Assembly: GCA_965206145.1 (NCBI GenBank)
Contig: CBDBIK010000005.1
Location: forward strand, 310,001-374,000
Direction: 5' to 3'
Length of the DNA stretch: 64,000 nt
Source of the DNA: CBDBIK01 sp965206145
GTDB taxonomy: Bacteria > Pseudomonadota > Alphaproteobacteria > TMED109
Under the pieces are notes generated by a model. That model was not told where the DNA came from. It ran no database searches and saw only the letters and a list, made by a program, of their open reading frames with translations. The first letter of the stretch is position 1. Every line of letters starts with the position of its first letter. The translations under genes were made by a program, and so were the position numbers. Shown piece after piece: positions 9,771-18,693 of the stretch.

Positions 9771-11287
9771 TGTGCTGCCTGCGTTTCAGCCAAAAAGGTG
9801 GCAAAAGGACGAATGTCACCCTGAATACTCGCCGTTTCAAGCGCGCGCATATAGTCAGAACGCTGTTCGACCCTGACAACGGTCCACGACTGACCGGCCG
9901 ATGCCATCATGACGTTCATCAGGAAACGCGAAATGCGACCGTTACCATCCAAGAATGGATGGATGAACACGAAGATGAAATGTCCGAGCACGACCCGCAC
10001 CGCCGGATTTTGCTCTGCCTTTAAGAGATCGAAGAAAACTGGCATACAATCACGAACCGCTTCAACGCTCATCGGCACATGTTGGGATTGGCGGATATAG
10101 ACGGGAAACGCCCTGTAGCCAGCAAGCTGTGACGCCTTCAAAATGCCTGCCGTGACCGAAGGTGCGAAAAGGCTGCGATACCATTCGCTCAGGTCTTTCC
10201 CGGCAACTTCGCCGGCGTCGACTCCCTGCAAAACCGCCCGGACGCTTTCCTTAACTCGTTGGAATGCTTCCCAATACCCGCGCGCAGCGAGGGCATCTTT
10301 CAGGGCACGGTCTTCGGCGGCGTCTTCCGGGTTCCAGGCTCCCGATCTGACCTTTTCGATGAGTTCGGGGGAAACCCGATATCCTTCGATCGACAAAGAA
10401 TGGTAGGCGTCGGTGACGTAGATGTCGTCCATCTGTTGGAGATAGGCCTTGGTATCGTTGACAATAGGTTGCGCCTTCGGAAAAATTTCAATCACATCCT
10501 CACGCATGCTTTCCCATTTTAAGCGGATCCGATGCACATGGGGCGACGACACCCGTCCAGAATTGGCCACACCGATCGATTGCTCAAATGGATTGATCTC
10601 ACGCACATCGTGAGACGCTGCCTTCATGGCTGACAGGATTTCATCTGCAGTCTTCTCTGAACCGATACTGCGGAAAGCACCGGCAAGCCGACCTGCCGCG
10701 CGCGTGTGTCCACCGTCCAAGAGTTTGCCAAGCAGGCGCGAAGCATCTGTCATCACGGCAAGTACCGTGCGCGCCTCTGTCGGATGATTCCTAAAGAAAA
10801 CTTCGGAAACTAGGATCAGTGCATCCTCAACTGAGAACAGTCTCAACCCGTCTAAATTCTTCAGCGCATCACCTGATGCGATAGTTGCGCGTGTTTCAAA
10901 CAGCGATGTGTTGTGAGGGAGATTAGTTTTCGAGTTTCCAGCCTTGATTGCTCTCACAAGCAATTGCGCTGGAACCGTCGTGTCACCGGTCTGCAAAACA
11001 AGAGATTGTTCAGGTGACAAAGACCAGTCTTCGCCAAACCGATCCGACAAATACTGCGCACAAAATCCCCAAAATGATGTGTACCACGCGGTGCTTTCGC
11101 CGACGTTTTCGTCTGGTCGTGATGGGATGTACCATCCCTTCATGACTTCCTTCAGGAAACCAGACTTCACCAGACGCTCTCGATGTGTGCGAGAAAAGTC
11201 TTTGGATCGAATGGCAACTGTGCCCTTCGATTGTAGGGTTTCTAACTCTTCCAAGGAATTTGCGAGCTTTTCTGCTGCACTCGGCAT
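9767..11287 (-). CDS. Fic-domain protein with AbiEi-like N-terminus
   Basis: This protein of about 506 residues is predicted to transfer AMP (or another nucleotide) to target proteins. The catalytic Fic motif HPFLDGNGRISR starts at about residue 443 and is intact. The preceding SLSIEG matches the inhibitory helix consensus (S/T)xxxE(G/N), so the enzyme should be auto-inhibited. The N-terminal 150 residues look like the winged-helix region of AbiEi-type antitoxin/regulators. I prefer ATG 11287, preceded by GAGGA, over a TTG at 11308. It overlaps the ruined ATPase gene, which suggests a former two-gene defence or toxin module. Base composition is lower in GC than flanking core genes, consistent with transfer. 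Confidence 0.85.
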   Translation of the reverse strand: MPSAAEKLANSLEELETLQSKGTVAIRSKDFSRTHRERLVKSGFLKEVMKGWYIPSRPDENVGESTAWYTSFWGFCAQYLSDRFGEDWSLSPEQSLVLQTGDTTVPAQLLVRAIKAGNSKTNLPHNTSLFETRATIASGDALKNLDGLRLFSVEDALILVSEVFFRNHPTEARTVLAVMTDASRLLGKLLDGGHTRAAGRLAGAFRSIGSEKTADEILSAMKAASHDVREINPFEQSIGVANSGRVSSPHVHRIRLKWESMREDVIEIFPKAQPIVNDTKAYLQQMDDIYVTDAYHSLSIEGYRVSPELIEKVRSGAWNPEDAAEDRALKDALAARGYWEAFQRVKESVRAVLQGVDAGEVAGKDLSEWYRSLFAPSVTAGILKASQLAGYRAFPVYIRQSQHVPMSVEAVRDCMPVFFDLLKAEQNPAVRVVLGHFIFVFIHPFLDGNGRISRFLMNVMMASAGQSWTVVRVEQRSDYMRALETASIQGDIRPFATFLAETQAAQ

Positions 11288-11488
11288 GATGTCCTCGTTT
11301 TCGGTCAACGATTAGGTTATAGTGATGTACGGTATGCAGGTTCATGTGTCGAGTAAAATTTAGGCCTTGGTGGGGTTCTAGAATTAGATAAATGCGATAG
11401 ACGCATGTTAGGTTGTGATAACACTCCCTTCGTCACCGTGTTCCCAACGCCTTGGTACGGGCTGAAGCAGAATTCAACAGAACGCCCT

Positions 11489-11828
11489 TCAGCGCGAGCC
11501 CTCGCCGCTATCTACCCTGATGATCGGCTGTCCGTCCTCGGTCGGACGCCAGTGGGCTGTGTCTGCGCCAAAGGGGAGCACACTGATCGGATCATCATCC
11601 TTCGGGGTTGCGATCAGCACCCATCCGCTGTCACGCAACTCAAAGACTTCTAGCCCCCCAACTCAATCCCAAGAGATGATCCAGCCAGTGCATGTGGCAT
11701 GGCGGGCCTTGGTTGAGTGTTCAGTGTGCGGTTGATGATCTCGGCCACCGTATTGGGTGGCGTGGCGCGTCCAACACATCTTGATAGATGGCTATCTCGC
11801 GGGTTCGGGCGGGTTCACTCGGTGTCAT
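11489..11828 (-). pseudogene. Uma2-family endonuclease-fold remnant, middle deleted
   Basis: On the minus strand an ATG at 11828 opens a reading frame with REIAIYQDVLDAP, and after a shift NTVAEIINRTLNTQPRPAMP, which match the start of alphaproteobacterial Uma2 (DUF820) proteins. The family's central catalytic part is missing. A C-terminal piece follows in another frame, LEVFELRDSGWVLIATPKDD and SVLPF, ending at a stop at 11489. Family proteins are about 180-200 residues, so most of the nuclease core is gone. It is a decayed gene in the accessory patch beside the Fic/ATPase relic. Confidence 0.6.
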
Positions 11829-12114
11829 GGTCTGCTCTCATAGTCAGGGTTTCGAGATTGAGTTGGTCATTTTGCGGAGGAACAAGGCTCGGCCTCTCAA
11901 GTGGTTCGTCTTTGGCTTCTTCGGTCGCGGGGTTTTTGTTTTTTTGAGGATATCTGCAAAGAGTCCCCTGTCGATCTCGCGGGTGAGAAATCCGGGGAGT
12001 TCACGTTGCAGCAATTTTTTCGGGACAGCTGGCTTCTTCGGTCCCTGCGCTGATCCTACTAAGAATCGGCTATAAAACTCAGCCAGAGGAACCGGAACGT
12101 TGGTGCTTGAACAA
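11829..12114. other. Intergenic stretch with no assignable gene
   Basis: The minus strand shows an open frame with sequence such as LLQRELPGFLTREIDRGLF followed by lysine/proline-rich residues, but it has no plausible start codon and I do not recognise it. It may be another relic of the accessory patch. No promoter or repeat is evident. Confidence 0.3.
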
Positions 12115-12146
12115 GAAAAAAGGCGGCGGCTCTAGAGCCGCCGCCT
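12115..12146 (-). terminator. Rho-independent terminator after the porin gene
   Basis: A perfect 12-bp inverted repeat (GGCGGCGGCTCT against AGAGCCGCCGCC) occupies 12122-12145 and is followed on the minus strand by a run of six T (12116-12121). It lies about 45 bases past the porin stop and is well placed to end that transcript. Confidence 0.9.
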
Positions 12147-12192
12147 AAAATGTACCAAACTTCCTAAAGAAACCCAATCATACGTTGATGGT

Positions 12193-13778
12193 TCAGAACC
12201 CGAGGCTGATACCAATTATGATCAACGAATCATCGTCGGTCGTATTGATCGTAGTAGAACCAAATTCACTATCATCGGCAGTGAGAGGCCCACCAAAAAC
12301 GGGAGTTCGATCCTCTGCGGAAATAGCATTCCCTGTTGCCACGAAATTGTAGTATGGGGTTGATACTTCCTGTTCGAGGTCCAGATATTCAATCCAAGCT
12401 GTAAGACCGCCACCGAGCGCGTAACTGGCGCTCAGAACCAACGCGGTTTCTTCAACGTTGCTCGTCCCGTTGATCACCTGAAGGGTGTGCGTGAGCGCAC
12501 CCTCGGTATCCGTCCGCCAGCATCTTCAACAGATCTCACCTGCGGGGCCGCCAGATCATCGTCCCTATACTGGTCTCTTTCCATGGCACTGTACGTCGCG
12601 GCGAGTGTCAAGTTACCGGCTTCGTATTTACCAGCAATGCTCCAGCCGTCCTGCTCGTCATTATATGAAAAGTCACCCAAGTAATCACTAGGGGTACATT
12701 CGCTGGGATCCGCGCAATTCAACACTCGCGTACCGATATTGCGAATATCGGTATCTGTCAGCATGATAGGATTACCATCTAGGTCCGTGCTGGTAATTGT
12801 ATTAAACGTTCCGCTCTCCACTTCGAGGGACTCATCTTCGTTTGTATCCAAGTCGTCTTTTGCGGGCACAAACGATACGCCGACCTCACCGGAACCACCT
12901 GCTGGAACACTTAACCGTGCCACAGTGGTCGGTCCGTCATCGTTGTCAAACCACGAAGCACCGAAGGTGAATCCACCGAAGCCGACGGTTCCGGCCACGG
13001 TGAAGGAGCTGAGCTCGTCATTCGAACCAGCCTGGTAGCCGACACCGAAGGAAGCATTCAGCGCACCCATGGTTCCAGACCACTTGCCCGCAACGTCGAA
13101 GACGTCTTCAACGTTTCCGAGATCGTTGGCTGGGTCCTGAGCGTTCCTCAGCGTCGTGCCTTGATTGCTCTCGCTGTCAGGCGCATAGGTCAACATCACC
13201 TCAAATCCGCCGATATTCGGCGTGGCATAGGAGAGAGATTCCGGTGTGTTGCAGTAATTCTTCTCGGAGAACGTCTCGTTCGTGATGCTGAGCCCTGAAA
13301 AGGAAGCATAGTGAGACGAGTCGACACCGCTGCTCACGAAAGCGATCGGGCGAGGCATCAACGCACAACTGGCAGGAGCATGTGCGCCGATGTTGATCTC
13401 GCCGAAGCCGCCACCAACGCTGATAAACAGAACATCAGGGTCGGAGTTGGTCGCCGCGTCCATCCGTGTCACGTTGCCGCTACGGCCGGTTGACTGGTTG
13501 ATTGTGGTGCCAGTACCGCGCTGGTTCAGTTGGAAGGCTGCGCGTCCGGAGATTGCCAAGCCGTTGTCGAGAATGGTGTCGTAAGAAACGCTGTAACGAC
13601 TGAAAAAACCACGGTCAATGCCATCGACACCACCATCGTGGCTCGACGTGCCGCCGATGACTTCGATCCACCCGCCAAGGGTAACGCCATCCTGGGCAAG
13701 TGCTGACCCTGTCGAGGTCAAACCGGCGAGTACAAGCCCGAAAGTAGCCGCCATCATAATACGAAATTTATGTTTCAC
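12193..13778 (-). pseudogene. Outer-membrane porin with one frameshift
   Basis: The gene encodes a general-diffusion porin of the alphaproteobacterial kind, made as a trimeric beta-barrel in the outer membrane. It starts at GTG 13778 behind GGGAGA. A signal peptide (MKHKFRIMMAATFGLVLAGL...) should be cleaved after ALA, before QDGVTLGGWIEV. Alternating beta-strand patterns run throughout, and the protein ends in LIIIGISLGF with the terminal aromatic typical of barrel proteins. The frame breaks near 12500: the first part reads to a premature stop at 12474, while the last 95 residues continue in another frame. Adding one base would restore 528 residues. This could be a true mutation or an assembly indel. 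A strong terminator follows. Confidence 0.82.
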
Positions 13779-14200
13779 GTGTGTTCTCCCATGGAAAGAT
13801 TGTTCGCTCCCCACAGAACATCGGAAGCCTTAGTTCGTGTCGTAGGACAGACGTATCTTCCCGTTGACCGGCAAGAAAAATCCATCCCTCACGTCCGGTC
13901 CACAGGTAATGCGAACTTCGCTTCGTTGGCAATCTAAAAATCTTTGTTTCAAGAATTCCCCCCCATTCTCCCGATGTTGTATGCAAAAATGCAACGAAAC
14001 AAGTAGGAACGGGTCGTGGATTCGCCGAATCCAAATATTTCAGCGACGATTAGGAGCCGATCTCATCCCTCGCACCGGTCTGGTAGACGACGTAGAAGGG
14101 GGAATTCTACCTGTTCCCCTTTCAGTCGAATTAAAGCCACAAGAAGATGCCGGATTCGATCATCGCGACCCTTGCAGGCCAAAGATTCGCCGTTATCACC
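13779..14200. other. Intergenic region upstream of the porin gene
   Basis: I see no gene here. It must contain the porin promoter and the 3' end of the ABC-exporter transcript, but I cannot place either with confidence. Open frames in this stretch lack family resemblance. Confidence 0.4.
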
Positions 14201-14386
14201 CTATGGCACAGAGATTTCAGCCTTACGGTTACGGGTCTGTTCCTTACGGCGGCGTAGGTTGGAACGAAGAGCTTTCGCCTCACGTTCGAAACGCTCCTCC
14301 CTCTTTCCCTTCTCCTGCCCTGACGACAGCACCCTGCCCGTCTCGGCACGATCCTTTTCGCCCAAATTCTTCCTCACCTTCCTCAT
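14201..14386 (-). CDS. Small basic protein, translationally coupled to ABC exporter
   Basis: This 61-residue, lysine/arginine/glutamate-rich polypeptide contains the run LRSNLRRRKEQTRNRKAE, which resembles short alphaproteobacterial proteins of the pattern AKALRxNLRRRKxQ. Its ATG overlaps the stop of the exporter gene (ATGA), which supports translation. It is predicted to be cytosolic and helical. I do not know its function. Confidence 0.6.
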   Translation of the reverse strand: MRKVRKNLGEKDRAETGRVLSSGQEKGKREERFEREAKALRSNLRRRKEQTRNRKAEISVP

Positions 14387-16191
14387 GCCGCCTTCTGCTC
14401 CGAGGCAGGTAGTTTCTGGAGTTCCACGAGCCGCCGGTACTCCTGTGAATGCGCAACAAGGTCATCGTGGCTTCCCTGGTCTACGATTCGCCCGTCATTA
14501 ATAAGCAGGATCCGATCCGCGTCGACAGCAGTCGACAGGCGATGAGTGATCGTAACTGTCGTCCGGTTCCGGGCCAGCTCCGCTAGCGTCATCTGGATGC
14601 GGTGCTCGGTTTTTGCATCCAGTGCACTTGTGGGCTCATCAAGAAGCAGAATCGCAGGATCCCGGAGGAAGGCACGCGCAATGGCTATGCGCTGGCGCTC
14701 ACCCCCGGAAAGACGTCCGCCCTGGTCGCCGACAATCGTGTCAATCCCGTCCCGCCAGGAAAAAACGAAGTCCGCAGCAGCAGTAGCAAGGCTCGCCTGG
14801 ATTTCTTCTTCCCCTGCCCCTTCCCGTCCAAAGGCGACGTTCTCGCGGACCGTACCGTGGAAGAGCATCGCTTCCTGTGTCACCAGGGCGAGGGAATCGC
14901 GGAGACTGGCAAGTGTGACATCCCGGATGTCAATTCCATCGATGGAAACCGTGCCCTGGTCAGGGTCGAACAGCCGCAGCACGAGATTTGCAATCGTGGT
15001 CTTCCCCGCTCCACTGGGTCCGACGATAGCCACCCGCTCGCCGGCCGAGACCACCAAATTAAAATCCTTGAGCACAGGCGCACCGTCCGGATAGGAAAAA
15101 GAGACGTCCTTGAAAGCGATTTCCCCCTTGATTTGGGAAAGAGTTTGAGCGTCAGGACTGTCGACGATGGTGGGAGCTCTCCCGAGTCTGTCGAAGATTC
15201 GCTCGGCAGCGGCCCCGGACTGCTGGAAGGTGACGCTGAAGGAGGCCAGCGTACGCGCAGGACGCAAGGCCATAAGGAGCGCGCTGATGAAACCAGAAAA
15301 CGCCGCCACCGTGCTGAGACCATCGAGGATTCGCCAACCAGCGATGACAATCACGACCGCAGCAACAAGTCCGCCACCCGCCTCGAGGATTGGCGACAGG
15401 CGAGCCGCCCTCTTGTCGAGAGCGAGAAGAATGTCGTTCAGGTCTTCGAAAAGGCATCGCCCGTGGTTGATGCGCCCCTTCTCGAGATTGAAAGCCTTGA
15501 CAACCCGAATTCCGAGAAAGCCTTCCGAGAGGAAGGAGGCGAGGAGCCCGGTACGCTCCTGTTCGTCTTTGGCCAGTCTTCTCGTACGTCGTCCGACGGA
15601 AATCACCGGCCGGACGCTGAGCATGTAGATCAGCACCGCTGCGCACGACAGGACCCAGTCGAGATAGATCATCGACCCGAACAGACAAATAACCGTGACG
15701 ACGTCCCGCAGGAACTTTCCCGAAAGCGCCGTGAGCGAGGCCCGTACCTGGTCAGTGTCATGCAGGACTCGCGATTGCAGGGCACCGGCGCGGTCGGCAT
15801 CGAAATCGCCCAGGTCCTGGAGCATCAACGAGGCATAGAGATCACCCCGCATGTCGGTGACAATCCGGTTGCTAATGCGGCTGACAACAATGGTTTGAAA
15901 ATAAAGCGCGATCCCCTTGCAGAAGGTGAGCCCAATGATCAGCGGAGGAACGATGTAGAGGATCATCTTCTCGCCCGCTTGAAGCGATTCCAGAGTCAGG
16001 TCAATCAGCAGCGGGTACGCAGCCGTCGTAAGCGCGACAACGACAACCAGCACGTTGCTCAGAAAAAAGGCGGTTCGGTGCAATCTTCCCCATCTCTTCA
16101 CGATGCGGATGAAGTAATGCGAGGCGGGACGCTGAGAAGCGGCGGATGCCATTCGGGGTCCATTTCGTCGCGCGGGCGGATTCCCGTGCAT
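14383..16191 (-). CDS. ABC exporter, fused permease and ATPase (MsbA-like)
   Basis: This half-transporter of about 602 residues would dimerise in the inner membrane and export a lipid or hydrophobic compound using ATP. The N-terminal half has several hydrophobic helices (for example VLVVVVALTTAAYPLLIDL and VVIVIAGWRIL). The ATPase half shows Walker A GPSGAGKT near residue 388, the Q-loop VTQEAMLFHG, signature LSGGERQRIAIARA, Walker B ILLLDEPTSALD and the switch histidine in TITHRLST, all intact. The start is unclear: ATG 16191 gives a 13-residue leader before another ATG at 16152, and neither has an obvious ribosome-binding site. It overlaps a small basic ORF. MsbA itself is possible, but the substrate is unproven. 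Confidence 0.87.
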   Translation of the reverse strand: MHGNPPARRNGPRMASAASQRPASHYFIRIVKRWGRLHRTAFFLSNVLVVVVALTTAAYPLLIDLTLESLQAGEKMILYIVPPLIIGLTFCKGIALYFQTIVVSRISNRIVTDMRGDLYASLMLQDLGDFDADRAGALQSRVLHDTDQVRASLTALSGKFLRDVVTVICLFGSMIYLDWVLSCAAVLIYMLSVRPVISVGRRTRRLAKDEQERTGLLASFLSEGFLGIRVVKAFNLEKGRINHGRCLFEDLNDILLALDKRAARLSPILEAGGGLVAAVVIVIAGWRILDGLSTVAAFSGFISALLMALRPARTLASFSVTFQQSGAAAERIFDRLGRAPTIVDSPDAQTLSQIKGEIAFKDVSFSYPDGAPVLKDFNLVVSAGERVAIVGPSGAGKTTIANLVLRLFDPDQGTVSIDGIDIRDVTLASLRDSLALVTQEAMLFHGTVRENVAFGREGAGEEEIQASLATAAADFVFSWRDGIDTIVGDQGGRLSGGERQRIAIARAFLRDPAILLLDEPTSALDAKTEHRIQMTLAELARNRTTVTITHRLSTAVDADRILLINDGRIVDQGSHDDLVAHSQEYRRLVELQKLPASEQKAA

Positions 16192-16364
16192 CGACGGGCT
16201 TGTGCGCGATGCTTCGCTGATGTGGTCTGGAGATCCCTAGGATAGCCGATGGACCCTGCCAAGTACAAATCGGGGATGCGCAACCCACGGCCAGACCGAT
16301 GCACGGTTCCGCCTGCACTTTGCGTGTGATAGTTTCGGTGCGCACGCCTCGTTTTGGGGCCTGC

Positions 16365-16644
16365 GCCGCCGTAGCTCAGTGGTAGAGCACACCCTTGGTA
16401 GTTTGCCCGCCCAGTGGGAAACCACCGGGACAGAACCGCTCAAATTCGGGGAATGCTTCGGGCTTGCGCCCATGCCAATCCCGAGCCAAGCCCGTTTCTA
16501 CGGGAAGGTGTAGAGGCCAGACGGGCGGGACCCTTCGGGGTCAAGGGATGGTCCGGACCATCAAACGCCGCACATGCGGCGGCCGTGAAAACGGTAGTGG
16601 TGCGAAGGGTGGGGTCGAGTGTTCAATTCACTCCGGCGGCACCA
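16365..16644 (+). tRNA. tRNA-Thr(GGT) interrupted by a group I intron
   Basis: The exons are 16365-16399 and 16605-16644. Joined, they give a 75-nt tRNA with acceptor stem GCCGCCG/CGGCGGC, an encoded CCA end, anticodon stem CACCC/GGGTG, loop TTGGTAA (anticodon GGT) and T-arm GAGTG-TTCAATT-CACTC. The interruption falls between anticodon position 36 and position 37. The 5' exon ends in T and the intron ends in G, as group I splicing requires. Threonine identity follows from the GGT anticodon. Confidence 0.93.
16400..16604 (+). ncRNA. Group I self-splicing intron, IC3-like, 205 nt
   Basis: The intron sits in the anticodon loop of tRNA-Thr. Blocks conserved with the tRNA introns I know (such as the 205-nt Azoarcus tRNA-Ile intron) are visible: GGGAAACCAC after the guide segment, TCAAATTCGG, CCCGAGCCAAGCCCG and GAAGGTGTAGAGGCCAGACGG-like sequence around the P7 guanosine site. 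The exon GGT can pair with intron GCC at 16405-16407 to form a short P1 with a U-G wobble at the splice site. It encodes no protein, so it is a minimal ribozyme without a homing endonuclease. Confidence 0.9.
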
Positions 16645-17725
16645 CCTCCCCGGGAGAAAGATCATCTCCGACAAATCCATCCCCTTCGAGACACAGCTCG
16701 AGAAAATCTGGACGCACATCCGCGGCTTCCATGTCCTTCACCTGATCGATACCGGCGCACGGCTTGGTTTCTTCGAAGCGCTCGCCAAAGCGGGCGAGGA
16801 GGGACTCGGACCTGAAGACCTCGCCACCCCGCGCGGCCTCCATCTCGCATACGTCCAGGTGTGGTGGCGCACGGCCCTCGCTTGGGAAATTCTCGAACCG
16901 GCCGGCGATGGCAAGGCGACCCTAGGACCCCATCTCGAATCGATTCTCGCCCGACCTGGCGATCCCCGTTATCTCCTTCCCTATGTACAAGGAAGCATTG
17001 ACCACTTCGGCCCCGACATGCGCACCCACGCCGATCTGATGACAACAGGCGGCGTGCACCCGTTCCAGGAACACGGTAAGGCGTTTACCTGCGCCATCGG
17101 CGCGATGACTGAAGGCCTGCACGCCTTGGTCACGAGCCGAATCCTCCCCTCCATCGATCCCGTCCGTGAAGCACTCGCAGGCGGCGGAACCCTCCTCGAC
17201 GTAGGCTGCGGTGCCGGACGGCTGGCACTCCTTGTCGCGAAAGCGTTTCCTGCCGCCCGCGTAACCGGCACGGACGTATACGAGGACGCCATCGGGGAAG
17301 CACGCGCAAACATTGCGGAAGCGAAACTCACCGAACGCATCGACATCCAGGATGCCCGTTCCTGGAAGGGAGAGGATGGCTCGTTCGACGTCGCCACCAT
17401 GGTCGAGGTTCTGCACGAAATTCCGATCGGGATCCGCGGCGAGGTTCTCGCCTCCTGCCGCCGACTACTCCGGCCCGGCGGGAAACTCGTCATCCTCGAT
17501 GAGACCTATCCCTCCAATGAGGCGGGCCTGCGGGAGCCGGAAGCCGCACTCGCCGTGCAGACCCAATTTAACGAAATGACGTGGGGCAACGTCGTTCCCA
17601 CCCAGGAGGATCAGGACCGGATGCTGAGCGATGCCGGTTTCGAGCCCCCGCAAAGGGATTCCATCGGCGGAATTTTCAGCCTCCTCATCGCCTCCGTCCC
17701 GAAAGAAAGAATGAGCCTGGCCTGA
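16619..17725 (+). CDS. SAM-dependent methyltransferase (O-methyltransferase/class I type)
   Basis: This predicted cytosolic methyltransferase of about 350-368 residues has an N-terminal helical, dimerisation-like part (LGFFEALAKAGEEGLGPEDLA), a classic SAM motif LLDVGCGAGRLALLVAKAFP, an acidic loop VTGTDVYEDAI and the post-motifs MVEVLHEIPIG and LLRPGGKLVILDE. The start is a puzzle: the only NTG start in the right frame near the N-terminus is a GTG at 16619 inside the T-arm of the tRNA-Thr exon. A ribosome-binding-like GGGAGAAAG sits at about 16651-16659, directly before ATC codons. Either a non-NTG start is used or transcription passes through the tRNA. The gene follows the tRNA without a gap. 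Its substrate is unknown. Confidence 0.8.
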   Translation: MFNSLRRHHLPGRKIISDKSIPFETQLEKIWTHIRGFHVLHLIDTGARLGFFEALAKAGEEGLGPEDLATPRGLHLAYVQVWWRTALAWEILEPAGDGKATLGPHLESILARPGDPRYLLPYVQGSIDHFGPDMRTHADLMTTGGVHPFQEHGKAFTCAIGAMTEGLHALVTSRILPSIDPVREALAGGGTLLDVGCGAGRLALLVAKAFPAARVTGTDVYEDAIGEARANIAEAKLTERIDIQDARSWKGEDGSFDVATMVEVLHEIPIGIRGEVLASCRRLLRPGGKLVILDETYPSNEAGLREPEAALAVQTQFNEMTWGNVVPTQEDQDRMLSDAGFEPPQRDSIGGIFSLLIASVPKERMSLA

Positions 17726-17901
17726 GAGAGACCACCTGATCGTAGCCGGCCACGGGCGAGACCTTCCCAGGTGAGCGTTCGCAGATCCGTCCCGTTCGGG
17801 CATTATGGCCACGAAGCGGCTTCACGGAGATTTTCTCCATGATCTTCGAAGACAGGGTGGGAGATGCGGGAGATGGAAGACTTGCGCAGCCGGGTGAAGC
17901 C

Positions 17902-18693
17902 ATGGACGTGAACGGTAAGGTCGTCGCCGTGACCGGTGGTGGTGGTGGCATCGGACGTGCCCTCGCCCTTGAGGCCGCCGCCCGCGGTGCGCAGGCGGTT
18001 GCCGTCTCTGACATCGATGCAGCTGCCGCCGCCAAGACCGCCACAACATGCGGGGGATACGCTTGGACAGTGGACGCAAGCCAGGCACACTCGATTCGGA
18101 AATTCACCGAGGAGGTGGAAGAGAAAATCGGCCCGATCGCACTTTTCTGCTCCAACGCCGGCATCCTCCGCCCTGGCGGCGCAGAAACCTCCGATGACAA
18201 CTGGCAAGCCTGCTGGGACGTGAACGTCATGGCTCACGTGCACGCGGTACGCGCGCTTGCCGGACGAATGGCAGAACGTGGCAGCGGTCATTTTCTCATC
18301 ACCGTATCGGCCGCAGGCGTGCTCTCACAGGTGGATTCGGCTTCCTATGCCGTCACCAAGCACGCCGCACTCGGTCTCGCAGAATGGCTCTCCATTGCCT
18401 GGGGAGACCGCGGCGTGAACGTTTCTGCACTCTGTCCGCAGGCGGTACGCACGGCGATGATCGAGCGTCTCGAGAACGGCGGGGTCGCCGGGCTTGATGG
18501 CATTCTCGAGCCCGAGGAGGTGGCCCGGATCGCATTTGACGGCGTGGCCGAGGAACGCTTCCTTATCCTGCCTCATCCCCAGGTAGCGGAATATGCTACG
18601 CGCAAGGTGGCTGACCGCGATCGCTGGATCCGGGGCATGCGCCGCCTGCGGGAACGATTTGTGGAAACATCCTCCGGAACTCCGGCAACATGA
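17902..18693 (+). CDS. Short-chain dehydrogenase/reductase (SDR)
   Basis: This NAD(P)-dependent oxidoreductase of 263 residues has the classical SDR cofactor motif TGGGGGIG at residues 11-18, the CSNAG segment (family NNAG), a catalytic serine in ITVSAAG, and Tyr149/Lys153 in YAVTK. An aspartate in VSDID at the end of the second strand favours NAD over NADP. The ATG at 17902 gives the family length; an in-frame ATG at 17839 adds an unlike extension. Its stop overlaps the ATG of the SoxC-like gene, so it probably belongs to that operon. The substrate is not evident. Confidence 0.85.
   Translation: MDVNGKVVAVTGGGGGIGRALALEAAARGAQAVAVSDIDAAAAAKTATTCGGYAWTVDASQAHSIRKFTEEVEEKIGPIALFCSNAGILRPGGAETSDDNWQACWDVNVMAHVHAVRALAGRMAERGSGHFLITVSAAGVLSQVDSASYAVTKHAALGLAEWLSIAWGDRGVNVSALCPQAVRTAMIERLENGGVAGLDGILEPEEVARIAFDGVAEERFLILPHPQVAEYATRKVADRDRWIRGMRRLRERFVETSSGTPAT

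Noticed and set aside
14602..16245. 547-codon plus-strand open frame
   Set aside because: It is antisense to the ABC exporter, whose Walker, signature and switch motifs are clear; the plus-strand product has no family pattern.
16365..16644. Permuted tRNA or tmRNA
   Set aside because: The exons are in normal order and the interruption has group I core blocks, so a ribozyme intron explains it fully.
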